A DNA stretch of 20,453 nucleotides from Muribaculaceae bacterium (GCA_009775365.1 VSPM01000050.1:1-20453); one strand, 5' to 3'; positions 7,300 to 14,965 are shown, counted from the stretch's first letter. A program made the numbers and translations. Notes: a model not told the origin generated them from the sequence alone.

Positions 7300-7340
7300 C
7301 GGAAGCAATAGGTCTGCCGCCTGTTGCTTCCGCATTTTAA
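7299..7340 (+). terminator. Long stem-loop, likely terminator
   Basis: A 14-bp stem (7299-7312 with 7320-7333) with one G-U pair and a 7-nt loop is followed on the plus strand by ATTTTAA. On the minus strand the same stem has one A-C mismatch and runs into TATGTTTT, so it could also end the ribH operon about 86 bp downstream of ribH. It may work in both directions. Confidence 0.55.
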
Positions 7341-7418
7341 ATTGTTTGCGCCACGGTTTGGATTGGTGAGTGACTTGTGTGTTTGAAGGGAAAGTGCCGG
7401 CTTTCCGGTTTTGAATTG

Positions 7419-7937
7419 TTAGAGGGTGTGAGGGAAGTTGGCCATGGTGATGGCTGCGGCTGCGGCCTCGGAGCCTTTGTTGCCGAGTGAGCCTCCGGCT
7501 CTGTCAAGGGCCTGCTGCTCGTTGTTGACAGTCAGCACGCCGAAAATCACGGGAGCCTCGCCTCGCGCGTTGAGCTCGGCCACACCATCGGCGGCAATCT
7601 GACACACGTAGTCGAAGTGGGGTGTGTCGCCGCGAATCACGCATCCGATCACGATTACAGCCTCAGTCTTCAAAGAGCGGAGCTCTTCGTCCATTTTTTG
7701 CGACTTCATGGCCACTGCGGCTGCGTTGACCAGCTCGACTGTGCCCGGCACGGCTACACTTCGGATATGGTCTGGCTTTACGCCCCCTTTTAGCAGCACG
7801 TCTATTGCGCCGTCGCGCAAAGCGTGGGTGATGCGCGGATTCCAGTCGGCTGTTATCACATAAAACATTCCGGAAGCGTCGGGATGGATGGCAGGTATTT
7901 CCAGTTCCGCGCCATTTGTGTTGAGAATTGTAGACAT
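7419..7937 (-). CDS. ribH: 6,7-dimethyl-8-ribityllumazine synthase
   Basis: RibH condenses 5-amino-6-ribitylamino-uracil with 3,4-dihydroxy-2-butanone 4-phosphate to give the lumazine precursor of riboflavin, and normally assembles into pentamers or 60-mers. The 172-residue sequence carries the family's active-site landmarks: W32 in ADWNPRIT, PGTVE at 64-68, GCVIRGDTPHFDYV at 98-111 with the catalytic H107, FGVLT at 132-136 and R146 of ALDRAGG. Length is slightly above the usual 155-160 because of an N-terminal extension of about ten residues. It follows the TPR gene by 8 bp and is the last gene of the operon headed by upp. The other flavin gene in the window, ribF, lies in the next operon. 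Confidence 0.97.
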   Translation of the reverse strand: MSTILNTNGAELEIPAIHPDASGMFYVITADWNPRITHALRDGAIDVLLKGGVKPDHIRSVAVPGTVELVNAAAVAMKSQKMDEELRSLKTEAVIVIGCVIRGDTPHFDYVCQIAADGVAELNARGEAPVIFGVLTVNNEQQALDRAGGSLGNKGSEAAAAAITMANFPHTL

Positions 7938-7945
7938 ATCCGGGG

Positions 7946-8860
7946 TTATTTTGTTTCCTCTTTTACGCTTTCCTCAGCTTCCTTGCAGTCAGAAGCTTCC
8001 TCTTTTGCGCCTTTCTTGAATTTAGACTTTGCCGCGTTGGTAACTTTGAGCAAGAATGTCTTCCATTTGGTCTCATTTTCGGGTTCCGAGTCAATCACCC
8101 CTATAAGCGCGAGAATGTCTTGTTCGAGTTCGATAGTCTCAAGAGAGATGGCATGAGGCAGAATGGCATTTAGAAGGCGTTTTGCACGCGGGCGCATAGG
8201 GCGGATCCTCATCATAATCTCAGCCATCTCGATAGTCATCTTAATCTCCTTGCGAGTCACGCGTCCCGTGCGCTTTTTGGAATATTTTATGGCTTCGGCA
8301 TAGAATTTCAGAGCCGCTTTGAGTTCGCCTGTTGAAGCGAGGAGCTGTCCCACATTGCGCAGCGAGTCTACGAGCTTGTCGGTTGCCGCCACCACGCCGG
8401 CGTTTACCTTTTCATATAATGCCCCGGCGTTCATCTGCTGCTTGAGCAGAAGGTCCATTGCTTTCTTGCGCGAGCGAAGAATCCTTGTGGAGAGTTCCAT
8501 TGCAAGGATATGGAATTTCCCGAAGCGTGATTCGTCGGTTTTAACCAGGTTGTCGAGCACTTTGAAAAGCGTGTCGAGTTCTTTTTCGCTCTGCTTGTAG
8601 TCTTTGAGCGCGAAATGAATTTCGGCGAGGTCGAAGAGGAGAGCTACCAGGAGGGCGCGGAATTCCTGGTTGTCGAAGTCAGTGAACTCCCGCATAATAC
8701 GAAGGGCAGCCACTGTGCGCTCCATAGCGTCGAGATACCTCTCTTCGGCGAGGAGTTGTCCGGCTTCCTTTCTGCAGTTCAGGGCCTCATTTAGAATAGC
8801 GGCTTCCTTAGAGGCGGTTTCGAACCGTTCAAGGTTCAGGGGTATTTCTACTTGTGTCAT
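7946..8860 (-). CDS. Tetratricopeptide-repeat protein
   Basis: A 304-residue, apparently cytoplasmic helical protein without signal peptide or membrane segment. At least three helix pairs resemble TPR units: about 28-65 (AGQLLAEERYLDAMERTVAA), 72-105 (LAEIHFALKDYKQSEKELD) and 166-200 (LLASTGELKAALKFYAEAIK). The C-terminal 40 residues are charged and rich in K and E. TPR proteins are scaffolds for protein contacts and no catalytic motif is seen. It lies 12 bp after the SIS gene and 8 bp before ribH, so all are co-transcribed. From memory, a TPR gene next to ribH is common in Bacteroidales, which would argue for a conserved but unknown partnership. Confidence 0.8.
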   Translation of the reverse strand: MTQVEIPLNLERFETASKEAAILNEALNCRKEAGQLLAEERYLDAMERTVAALRIMREFTDFDNQEFRALLVALLFDLAEIHFALKDYKQSEKELDTLFKVLDNLVKTDESRFGKFHILAMELSTRILRSRKKAMDLLLKQQMNAGALYEKVNAGVVAATDKLVDSLRNVGQLLASTGELKAALKFYAEAIKYSKKRTGRVTRKEIKMTIEMAEIMMRIRPMRPRAKRLLNAILPHAISLETIELEQDILALIGVIDSEPENETKWKTFLLKVTNAAKSKFKKGAKEEASDCKEAEESVKEETK

Positions 8861-8872
8861 AATTTTGACTGT

Positions 8873-9511
8873 TTAGTGTTTTACTTTGTAAGAGGCTTCT
8901 TTCGACTTGTGTCCGAGATACCCTCCGTGATGACGCAGGGCATACTCTTCAACAGTGAATCCGATTGCCTCCATTGTGGCCACAACGAGAAGGTCGCCAA
9001 TCACGGTCATCATTGTGGTGGAAGTGGTAGGGGTCATTCCTAACGGGCACACCTCAGGCGACGCCCCTGTGAACAGGGCTATGTCGGTGGCCGCCGCAAG
9101 AGGGCTTGAAGGGTCGCCGGTCAGCACTATGAACGGTATCCCCGGATATAAAGCCTGAGCCAGGTCGAGCAGTTCCAGAATTTCCCGTGTCTTCCCGGAG
9201 TTGCTCAGGAGCAGCAGCACGTCGTTGCGCTGGAGAATGCCGAGGTCGCCGTGCTGGGCCTCCGAAGGGTGCAAAAACACGGAAGGAGTCCCCGTAGAGC
9301 AGAATGTGGTGGCGATATTCATGGCAATCTGCCCCGCCTTTCCCATTCCGGATGTCACAAGTTTTCCGCCCTTGCGGTGCACTTGCTCCACAATCAGGTC
9401 AACGGCTTTTGCATAGGCGTCGGAGAGAGGTATTTTCCTGACAGCTTCAGCTTCCGTTTCAAGTATCGATTCGAGGCGTTTCGCCAAGTCCGTATTGTTG
9501 AAATTGTTCAT
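8873..9511 (-). CDS. SIS-domain sugar-phosphate isomerase, arabinose-5-phosphate isomerase-like
   Basis: The 212-residue product is a single SIS domain of the KdsD/KpsF/GutQ type. Visible landmarks are TSGMGKAG (53-60), HPSEAQHGDLG (81-91) with H87, SNSGKTRE (103-110), CPLGMTPTTST (155-165) and the C-terminal ALRHHGGYLG (191-200). These enzymes interconvert D-ribulose 5-phosphate and D-arabinose 5-phosphate, the first step towards Kdo of lipopolysaccharide. The paired CBS domains of E. coli KdsD (about 320 residues) are absent; a SIS-only enzyme of this kind has been characterised from Bacteroides fragilis, so the short form is probably complete and active. It starts 18 bp after the thioesterase gene and ends 12 bp before the TPR gene. 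Confidence 0.88.
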   Translation of the reverse strand: MNNFNNTDLAKRLESILETEAEAVRKIPLSDAYAKAVDLIVEQVHRKGGKLVTSGMGKAGQIAMNIATTFCSTGTPSVFLHPSEAQHGDLGILQRNDVLLLLSNSGKTREILELLDLAQALYPGIPFIVLTGDPSSPLAAATDIALFTGASPEVCPLGMTPTTSTTMMTVIGDLLVVATMEAIGFTVEEYALRHHGGYLGHKSKEASYKVKH

Positions 9512-9529
9512 AAGTCTGTGTCTGTTTTG

Positions 9530-9985
9530 TCAACGCTTTTTTGAAAGGTCGCGCTGTTCATAATCAGTGAGCATCTTTCTCCACTCGTCAGGCAGGGGCT
9601 GAGAAGTCATTGTGTCGGGGTTGTAGCTCACCATTACTGTCTCGCACAAAGATTTCACCTCGCCGGTGTTCTTCTCCCTGATCATCTGCAGGAGCTTGAA
9701 ACTTTTTTCGGATATGGAGATGCAAGTGGTGAGCACTTCCACCTCCTCGCCGAAAAATATCGGCGCGATGTAAGCGCAGTTCACGTTTGCAATCACGGTG
9801 TCTACATGTTTCCAGTCTACAGACTTCCCTCTCACATCTGAGAAATAGATGGCTTTGCCGGTGTCGTAGAACGAGAAATATACAGTGTTGTTGACGTGTC
9901 CGAGCACATCAACATCGTTGAAGCGCAGCTGCAGAGGCGTGCGATGATGGAAGAGGTCGAGAGTCGGTAGGTTGTTTGGATTCAT
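9530..9985 (-). CDS. Acyl-CoA thioesterase, 4HBT/YbgC-like hotdog protein
   Basis: A 151-residue single hotdog-fold protein. The N-terminal signature RFNDVDVLGHVNNTVYFSFYD (residues 21-41) matches the 4HBT family, with D24 or D26 and H30-x-N32-N33 as the catalytic region. Such enzymes hydrolyse acyl-CoA or acyl-ACP thioesters in the cytoplasm; the substrate cannot be read from sequence. Its ATG overlaps the stop of the DUF721 gene by 4 bp (ATGA), implying translational coupling. The C-terminus after residue 135 is charged and probably disordered. Confidence 0.88.
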   Translation of the reverse strand: MNPNNLPTLDLFHHRTPLQLRFNDVDVLGHVNNTVYFSFYDTGKAIYFSDVRGKSVDWKHVDTVIANVNCAYIAPIFFGEEVEVLTTCISISEKSFKLLQMIREKNTGEVKSLCETVMVSYNPDTMTSQPLPDEWRKMLTDYEQRDLSKKR

Positions 9986-10275
9986 GAAATGAAACGTATT
10001 TCAGATATTGTTTCCTTGCCTATGGCATGGTTTATTGCATTTCTAAGAGAAGATCTGCTCATGGTGAATTCATGTCGCAGCGAGGCGTTGGGCACTCCCA
10101 CCGTCATCACGCCCGCCTCCACTTTGGGGCGGCGGCACATGGCGGCGAGGTTTCTGCCCACCACAGACTCCCAGAGTTCTATGGCTTTCCACTCGTCAAG
10201 ATGATCTTGCATACAGTTTTCTTGAAAAGCAAGGCGAAGAATGTCGCCCACACTTTGCGATTCCTTTCTCTCCAT
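9982..10275 (-). CDS. DUF721 (DciA-like) protein
   Basis: This 97-residue protein matches the DUF721 family: an N-terminal helix MERKESQSVGDILRLAF, then LWESVVGRNLAAMCRRPKVEAGVMTVGVPN and an RHEFTMSRSSLRNAIN segment. DUF721 proteins include DciA, which loads the replicative helicase in bacteria lacking DnaC, although short Bacteroidota members have not to my knowledge been tested. The gene lies one base after the recF stop and overlaps the thioesterase start by 4 bp. The recF-DUF721 pairing fits a role in DNA replication or repair. The family call is good; the specific function is inferred. Confidence 0.85.
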   Translation of the reverse strand: MERKESQSVGDILRLAFQENCMQDHLDEWKAIELWESVVGRNLAAMCRRPKVEAGVMTVGVPNASLRHEFTMSRSSLRNAINHAIGKETISEIRFIS

Positions 10276-10276
10276 G

Positions 10277-11383
10277 TCAGATGCATGTTAAAGGAGAAAA
10301 ATTGCCGTCGGCCACATTCAGCATCGACCTCGGCCCCTGCATCCCCGCGATGATGTCGTCGAGGTGCTTACGGTTGGTGTCGGTGATAAAGATCTGGCCG
10401 AAAGTGTCAGACGTGGTCACTTCGCGCATGATGCTCTCCACTCTTGAGGCGTCGAGCTTGTCGAAAATGTCGTCGAGAAGCAGCAGCGGCGTCGCTCCTT
10501 TTGTCTCTTTCAGATAATCGAATATAGCAAGGCGCAAGGCCACGGTGAAAGTCTTCACCTGCCCTTGGCTGCCAAGCCTTCGGAGGCTGTAGCCGTCGAG
10601 CTTGGCCTCTATGTCGTCACGATGTATCCCGGCCGATGTGTAGCCGAGCACAGTGTCTTTGGCGCGCCGCTCATTGAGGAGGTCTTTCATGGTTGTTCCT
10701 GCAATCTGGCTTCGGTAGGCTATTTCCGTGCATTCCCTGTCGCCTGAGAGCCTGCTGTAGCATCTCTCCACTTTAGGAGCGATGGTCTCCACCCATTTCA
10801 GGCGGGCGTCGAAAATTGCCGCCGCCGCATCCTCCATTCCAGCTTCTACAGATTCAAAGAGCAAAGAGTCGCGCACTCCGGCCCGCAGCATCCTGTTGCG
10901 GCTCTCCAGTGCTTTTGTGTAGCGGATGAGATGAGCGAGATAGTCCGGGTTTGCCTGAGAGATCACCATGTCCATTAGTTTGCGGCGCTCCTCTCCCGGG
11001 CCGCTCACAAGCTGGGAGTCGCCGGGTGTGACCGTCACAATCGGGAACCGTCCTATGTGTTCGGAGATTCTGCGATACTCCTTTCCGTTGCGCTTGAGGC
11101 TTTTCCCTTTCCCCCTTGATATTCCGCAGGCGATAGAGTCAGAGCCGCCGGATTCGTTCGCAAATTCCCCTTTCACAATCAGTGCGTCCTCTCCGTGGCG
11201 TATCAAGGCATTGTCTGGGAGAGAGGTCATGGGCCTGGCCATGCACAGGAAGTGGATCGACTCCAGAAGGTTGCTTTTCCCCATTCCGTTCATGCCCAAA
11301 AGGCAGTTCACGCCCGGAGAGAATTCGAGCGTGGCTGCCGCAATGTTTTTGAAATTCAGTATGTCGATATTCTTAAGAATCAT
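10277..11383 (-). CDS. recF: DNA replication and repair protein RecF
   Basis: RecF is an SMC-like ATPase that binds single-strand gaps with RecO and RecR and helps load RecA. The ATG ending at 11383 gives 368 residues beginning MILKNIDILNFKNIAAATLE, the normal RecF start; a longer frame exists upstream but lies inside upp. Walker A is LGMNGMGKSN (29-38), the ABC signature is the LGSQGQ region (270-275), and Walker B is LLLLDDIFDKLD (300-311). Its start overlaps the upp stop as ATGA, and its stop is one base from the DUF721 start. In many bacteria recF sits with dnaA-dnaN; here it is within a metabolic operon. Confidence 0.97.
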   Translation of the reverse strand: MILKNIDILNFKNIAAATLEFSPGVNCLLGMNGMGKSNLLESIHFLCMARPMTSLPDNALIRHGEDALIVKGEFANESGGSDSIACGISRGKGKSLKRNGKEYRRISEHIGRFPIVTVTPGDSQLVSGPGEERRKLMDMVISQANPDYLAHLIRYTKALESRNRMLRAGVRDSLLFESVEAGMEDAAAAIFDARLKWVETIAPKVERCYSRLSGDRECTEIAYRSQIAGTTMKDLLNERRAKDTVLGYTSAGIHRDDIEAKLDGYSLRRLGSQGQVKTFTVALRLAIFDYLKETKGATPLLLLDDIFDKLDASRVESIMREVTTSDTFGQIFITDTNRKHLDDIIAGMQGPRSMLNVADGNFSPLTCI

Positions 11384-12051
11384 TCGTCGTCTTTCATTCC
11401 GAAGGCGAGGTCGCCGGCGTCGCCGAGTCCCGGCACAATATAACTGTGAGAATTGATGTCGGGGTCGATGGCAGCTGTCCACACCGTAGTTATCCCTCCC
11501 GGGAACACATTGCAGATGTATTCGATGGCCTGGCGGGATGCGATCACCGACGCTATGTGGATTCTTGATGGAGTCCCTTTTTTAAGCAGGGCCCTGTAGC
11601 CGAGTTCCATTGAGCTTCCTGTGGCGAGCATAGGGTCAACGAGAATAAGGGTTTTCCCGTCGATGCGCGGCGATGCCATATACTCCACAAGCACGTCAAA
11701 CTGGTCGCTTTTCTCCTTGTATCGCCTGTAGGCGCTCACGAAAGCGTTTTCGGCGCGGTCGAAGAAGTTGAGAAATCCGTGGTGGAACGGCAGCCCGGCG
11801 CGCAATATCGTGGCCAGCACAACCTTTTCGACAGGCTCATGACACATTGTGAACCCAAGTGGGGTCTGCACCTTTTCCTGAGTGTAGTCAAGGCGTTTGG
11901 ATATTTCGTAAGCCATGATTTCTCCTATGCGGTCAAGGTTCAGCCTGAAGCGAACCGGGTCGTTCTGGATGTTGACATCCCTCATTTCTCTCATATACCT
12001 GCTCACGAGGCTTGGAGAAGTAGAGAAGTTTATAATTTCGATATCGTTCAT
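11380..12051 (-). CDS. upp: Uracil phosphoribosyltransferase
   Basis: Upp salvages uracil with PRPP to UMP. From the ATG ending at 12051 the product has 223 residues (MNDIEIINFSTSPSL). An in-frame start at 12129 would add 26 residues and lies at the promoter's -7 box, so it is unlikely. Type-I phosphoribosyltransferase features are clear: RAGLP (84-88), the PRPP loop LILVDPMLATGSS (135-147), and the UPRT-specific C-terminal VPGLGDAGDLAFG (206-218) that binds uracil. It is the first gene of the seven-gene operon and overlaps recF by 4 bp. The spacing from promoter to ATG is about 75 bp. Confidence 0.95.
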   Translation of the reverse strand: MNDIEIINFSTSPSLVSRYMREMRDVNIQNDPVRFRLNLDRIGEIMAYEISKRLDYTQEKVQTPLGFTMCHEPVEKVVLATILRAGLPFHHGFLNFFDRAENAFVSAYRRYKEKSDQFDVLVEYMASPRIDGKTLILVDPMLATGSSMELGYRALLKKGTPSRIHIASVIASRQAIEYICNVFPGGITTVWTAAIDPDINSHSYIVPGLGDAGDLAFGMKDDE

Positions 12052-12126
12052 AGCATTGGATATGTGGAGGCGGAACCGGAGAGCCCTGTGGAAGACCCGG
12101 AAAGTGCCGCGAAGGTTTATAATATG

Positions 12127-12134
12127 CAAATATA
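12127..12134 (-). promoter_or_regulatory. Promoter -7 box of the upp-recF-ribH operon
   Basis: The minus strand carries TATATTTG, an exact TAnnTTTG match, 75 bp upstream of the upp ATG. A good -33 TTTG at normal spacing is not seen. It lies between upp and the end of ribF, where the seven-gene operon must begin. Confidence 0.55.
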
Positions 12135-12176
12135 ACCATTATTTCCGGTGTTTTGTCGCAAGAAGAGATAAATTTT

Positions 12177-13064
12177 TTATTCTTGCCTTGAATCACAGGC
12201 TTTGCCGGCGGCTTCTCGGTCTTTTACGAGCTGAGCTCTCAGGGCGTCGATAGATTTGAATTGCTCTTCATCGCGAAGCCTGCTCACAAACGACACCGAC
12301 ACGTTATGGCCATAGAGGTCGCCATTCCAGTCGATGACGTGTGCCTCCACGGTTGTGTCGTTGCCGCGTCTTATTGTGGGCCTCACGCCTATGTTCACCA
12401 TGGCGTTATGGCGTTTGCCGTCATGGAGTGTGGCATAGGCGGCATACACTCCGTTAGCCGGCACCACAATTCCCGACTCTGTGAGCAGGTTGGCAGTGGG
12501 GAACCCGATTGTGCGTCCCAGCCGGTTCCCTTCCACTACTATTCCCGGTAGAGAGAAGCGGCGTCCGAGCATGTCATTTGCTTTCTCCACCTCTCCGGCC
12601 TCTATGGCTTTCCTGATGGCTGAGCTGCTGGTCCCTTCCACCACAGGGGCCTCCGCCACTTCGATCCCGAGCTGAGCCCCGAAATCGCGGTAGTCTGATA
12701 TTGAAAGCGCCACGCCGTCGCATCCGAAAGTATTGTCATATCCCACCACGAGCAGTTCCACCCCGAACTTCTCTTTAAGAATTCTCATCCATGAGAGTGC
12801 TGTTGTGGATCGAAGCTCCTCGTCGAAGGGCATCACTACGGGAGTGACTTGCGTTTTGCGCAGGAGCTCCTCTTTCTTGTGCAGGGTGGTTATTGCCTTG
12901 GGGGCTCTCGACGGCGCTATGAGCGACAGTGGATGGCGGTCGAATGTGAAAGCCATCGGCTCCAGCCCCTTTTCCGAGGCCAGCTCCTTCAGAGTGTCGA
13001 GCACAGCTATGTGTCCTCGGTGAACGCCGTCGAATGTGCCGACGGCAGCGGCGGCCGCGCTCAC
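12177..13064 (-). CDS. ribF: Bifunctional riboflavin kinase / FAD synthetase
   Basis: RibF phosphorylates riboflavin to FMN and adenylylates FMN to FAD. I place the start at the GTG ending at 13064 (GTGA overlapping the HAD stop), giving 295 residues. The nucleotidyltransferase domain shows VGTFDGVHRGH with HxGH at 15-18 and TSSSAIR at 145-151. The kinase domain starts near 168 with GRTIGFPTANL (183-193), NGVYAAY, NIGVRPTI and E240 in EAHVIDW. The N-terminus is about 10-15 residues shorter than in most RibF proteins, because upstream codons belong to the HAD gene; an alternative TTG start at 13172 would add 36 residues that look like HAD sequence in the wrong frame. The gene is translationally coupled to the HAD gene. 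Confidence 0.95.
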   Translation of the reverse strand: MSAAAAAVGTFDGVHRGHIAVLDTLKELASEKGLEPMAFTFDRHPLSLIAPSRAPKAITTLHKKEELLRKTQVTPVVMPFDEELRSTTALSWMRILKEKFGVELLVVGYDNTFGCDGVALSISDYRDFGAQLGIEVAEAPVVEGTSSSAIRKAIEAGEVEKANDMLGRRFSLPGIVVEGNRLGRTIGFPTANLLTESGIVVPANGVYAAYATLHDGKRHNAMVNIGVRPTIRRGNDTTVEAHVIDWNGDLYGHNVSVSFVSRLRDEEQFKSIDALRAQLVKDREAAGKACDSRQE

Positions 13065-13708
13065 TTCGCCACGCCTTCCTCCTTGAGGCGACGGCAGATG
13101 CTGAGGATGGAGTCTGCTCCCTCCTTCTTGACCTGCACGGCATTGAGCCCTATGGAGCGTGCCGACTCGCAATTGGCTTCGGAGTCGTCAAGAAGCACAG
13201 TCTCTTCAACAGCCAGGTGATAGCGGCTCACGAGATTTCTGAAAATCTGAGGGTCGGGCTTGCATGTGCGTTCCTGAAACGACACCACGATGCCGTCGAA
13301 ATAATCGTTCACTGTCAGCCCCTCTTTGCGGAAGGCATTCTCTATCCAGTGGTTATACATTATAGGGTTGGTGTTAGAGAGGACAAACGCCTTGAATCCG
13401 GCGTCTCTCAGCGAGCGTATCGCTTCAAGCCTCTCTACGGGGAGGTCTACAAGAAACTCTTCAAAAGCGTTACATATGTCTGTGGCGGTGGTTCCCATCC
13501 GGCAAGCGGGCATCAGCGTGTCGCATAGCTCCGACACGGTGCATTCGCCGGTCTCAAGCATCAGGAAAGGCCCTTTCTGCTCATATTCGCCGAGCAGCCG
13601 TGAGACATCGGCCACACCGAGATTCTCAAGAGCGCGGATAGCCCTCGACCTGTCAAGGTCGATCACCACGCCCCCAAGGTCGAAAATAATGTTTTTGATA
13701 CTGTTCAT
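13061..13708 (-). CDS. HAD-superfamily phosphatase, YihX-like
   Basis: The 215-residue protein is a class-I HAD hydrolase. Motif I is IIFDLGGVVIDLD (7-19) with nucleophile D10; the usual second aspartate is replaced by glycine (DLGG), as in YihX-type sugar phosphatases and related HADs. Motif II is VLSNTN with S111, the motif III lysine is K150 in CKPDPQIF, and motif IV is VLLDDSEANC with D174 and D175. A helical cap lies at about 20-90. The substrate is not predictable from sequence. It overlaps ribF by 4 bp, which suggests a link to flavin metabolism, for example dephosphorylating a riboflavin precursor or FMN; that is inference from context only. Confidence 0.92.
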   Translation of the reverse strand: MNSIKNIIFDLGGVVIDLDRSRAIRALENLGVADVSRLLGEYEQKGPFLMLETGECTVSELCDTLMPACRMGTTATDICNAFEEFLVDLPVERLEAIRSLRDAGFKAFVLSNTNPIMYNHWIENAFRKEGLTVNDYFDGIVVSFQERTCKPDPQIFRNLVSRYHLAVEETVLLDDSEANCESARSIGLNAVQVKKEGADSILSICRRLKEEGVAK

Positions 13709-13756
13709 TTCTTATTTTTCCTTGTTATGTGAAAAAATGTAGGGAGAAATCAGCTG

Positions 13757-13764
13757 CAAAATTA
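13757..13764 (-). promoter_or_regulatory. Promoter -7 box of the HAD-ribF operon
   Basis: TAATTTTG on the minus strand matches TAnnTTTG exactly and lies 48 bp upstream of the HAD gene start. The -33 region is poor. It lies directly beside the divergent pfkA promoter. Confidence 0.5.
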
Positions 13765-13773
13765 TACATTTTT

Positions 13774-13804
13774 TTTGTCACTTCGTGATAAAACATTACC
13801 TTTG
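13774..13804 (+). promoter_or_regulatory. pfkA promoter
   Basis: TTTG (13774-13777) and TACCTTTG (13797-13804) are separated by 19 bp, matching the Bacteroidota promoter. Transcription would begin about 13811, leaving a leader of about 75 nt before the pfkA ATG. Confidence 0.75.
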
Positions 13805-13885
13805 TGGATGTAAATAAAAAAACTCATATTCTTTTTGCGTACTCCCTCCCGTTTTTGATGAAACCTTATAAAATTTTTTGATAAG

Positions 13886-14866
13886 ATGAGCGAACAAAGA
13901 GCAATCGGAATCTTGACTTCAGGCGGCGACGCCCCCGGCATGAATGCCGCCATTCGCGCGGTGACGCGTGCGGCAATATTTGCCGGATTCAAGGTGTATG
14001 GAATAAAGCGCGGCTATCGCGGATTAATAACTGATGAGATAGAGGAGTTCTCGACTCAGAATGTGTCGAATATCATTCAGAGGGGAGGCACGATTCTCAA
14101 GACAGCGCGTTGCAAGGAGTTCCAGACTCCCGAGGGGCGGCAGTGTGCATATGATGTGCTGAAGCGTCACGGAATCAATGCTCTTGTGGTGATTGGCGGC
14201 GACGGGTCCCTCACCGGCGCCCGCATATTTGCGAATGAATTCTCTTTCCAGATTGTTGGCCTTCCCGGCACAATCGACAATGACCTTTATGGCACCGACT
14301 CTACAATCGGCTATGACACTGCGCTCAACACAATCATGGACTGTGTCGACAAGATTCGCGACACGGCAACATCCCATGAGCGCCTGTTCTTCATAGAGGT
14401 GATGGGCCGCGACGCCGGATTCCTTGCTCTCAACGGAGCGATTGCTTCCGGCGCGGAGGCTGCGATCATCCCCGAGATTTCTACGCAGGTTGACCAGCTC
14501 GATGAGCTTATTGCCAATGGCTTCCGCAAGTCGAAAAACTCTTCGATAGTGCTCGTGGCCGAATCTCCTACAACCGGCGGGGCTATGGGGCTTGCGGAGA
14601 GAGTAAAGAAGGAGTATCCGGATTATGATGTGCGTGTCACCATTCTCGGCCACCTTCAGCGCGGCGGCTCTCCGACGGCCTACGACCGCATTCTCGCTTC
14701 ACGGATGGGCGCGGCGGCAGTCGATGCTCTGCTCGACGACCAGCGTAATGTGATGATCGGCATAAAGAATGATGAGATTGTGTATGTGCCATTCACAAAA
14801 GCAATAAAAAATGACAAGCCGATTAATCAGGAATTGATGTCAACACTCCGCAGGCTGTCTATCTGA
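13886..14866 (+). CDS. pfkA: 6-phosphofructokinase, ATP-dependent type
   Basis: PfkA phosphorylates fructose 6-phosphate to fructose 1,6-bisphosphate, the committed step of glycolysis. The 326-residue length and motifs fit bacterial PfkA: GILTSGGDAPGMNAAIRAV (8-26), IGGDGSLTGA (103-112), PGTIDNDLYGTDSTIGYDTA (127-146) with catalytic D131 and D133, and EVMGRDAGFLAL (171-182). The glycine following GGD (G107) is typical of ATP-using enzymes, whereas PPi-using ones carry aspartate there. It is the only gene in its unit, and the next feature, tRNA-Tyr, has its own promoter. The divergent HAD-ribF operon starts 177 bp upstream. Confidence 0.97.
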   Translation: MSEQRAIGILTSGGDAPGMNAAIRAVTRAAIFAGFKVYGIKRGYRGLITDEIEEFSTQNVSNIIQRGGTILKTARCKEFQTPEGRQCAYDVLKRHGINALVVIGGDGSLTGARIFANEFSFQIVGLPGTIDNDLYGTDSTIGYDTALNTIMDCVDKIRDTATSHERLFFIEVMGRDAGFLALNGAIASGAEAAIIPEISTQVDQLDELIANGFRKSKNSSIVLVAESPTTGGAMGLAERVKKEYPDYDVRVTILGHLQRGGSPTAYDRILASRMGAAAVDALLDDQRNVMIGIKNDEIVYVPFTKAIKNDKPINQELMSTLRRLSI

Positions 14867-14965
14867 CGGTCATTGTGAAAATAGTTATTCCGGTGGCAAT
14901 TTGCTGGATGTTAGTAGATTGATGTGCTGGATGATGTAGTGGTGCAAAATAAAATTGCAGAAAAA

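Noticed and set aside
12135..12176. Hairpin GCAAGAA/TTCTTGC as ribF terminator
   Set aside because: A 7-bp A+T-rich stem with a long loop and no following T-tract is too weak to call.
14024..14653. 209-codon minus-strand frame opposite pfkA
   Set aside because: Shadow of a strongly conserved glycolytic gene.
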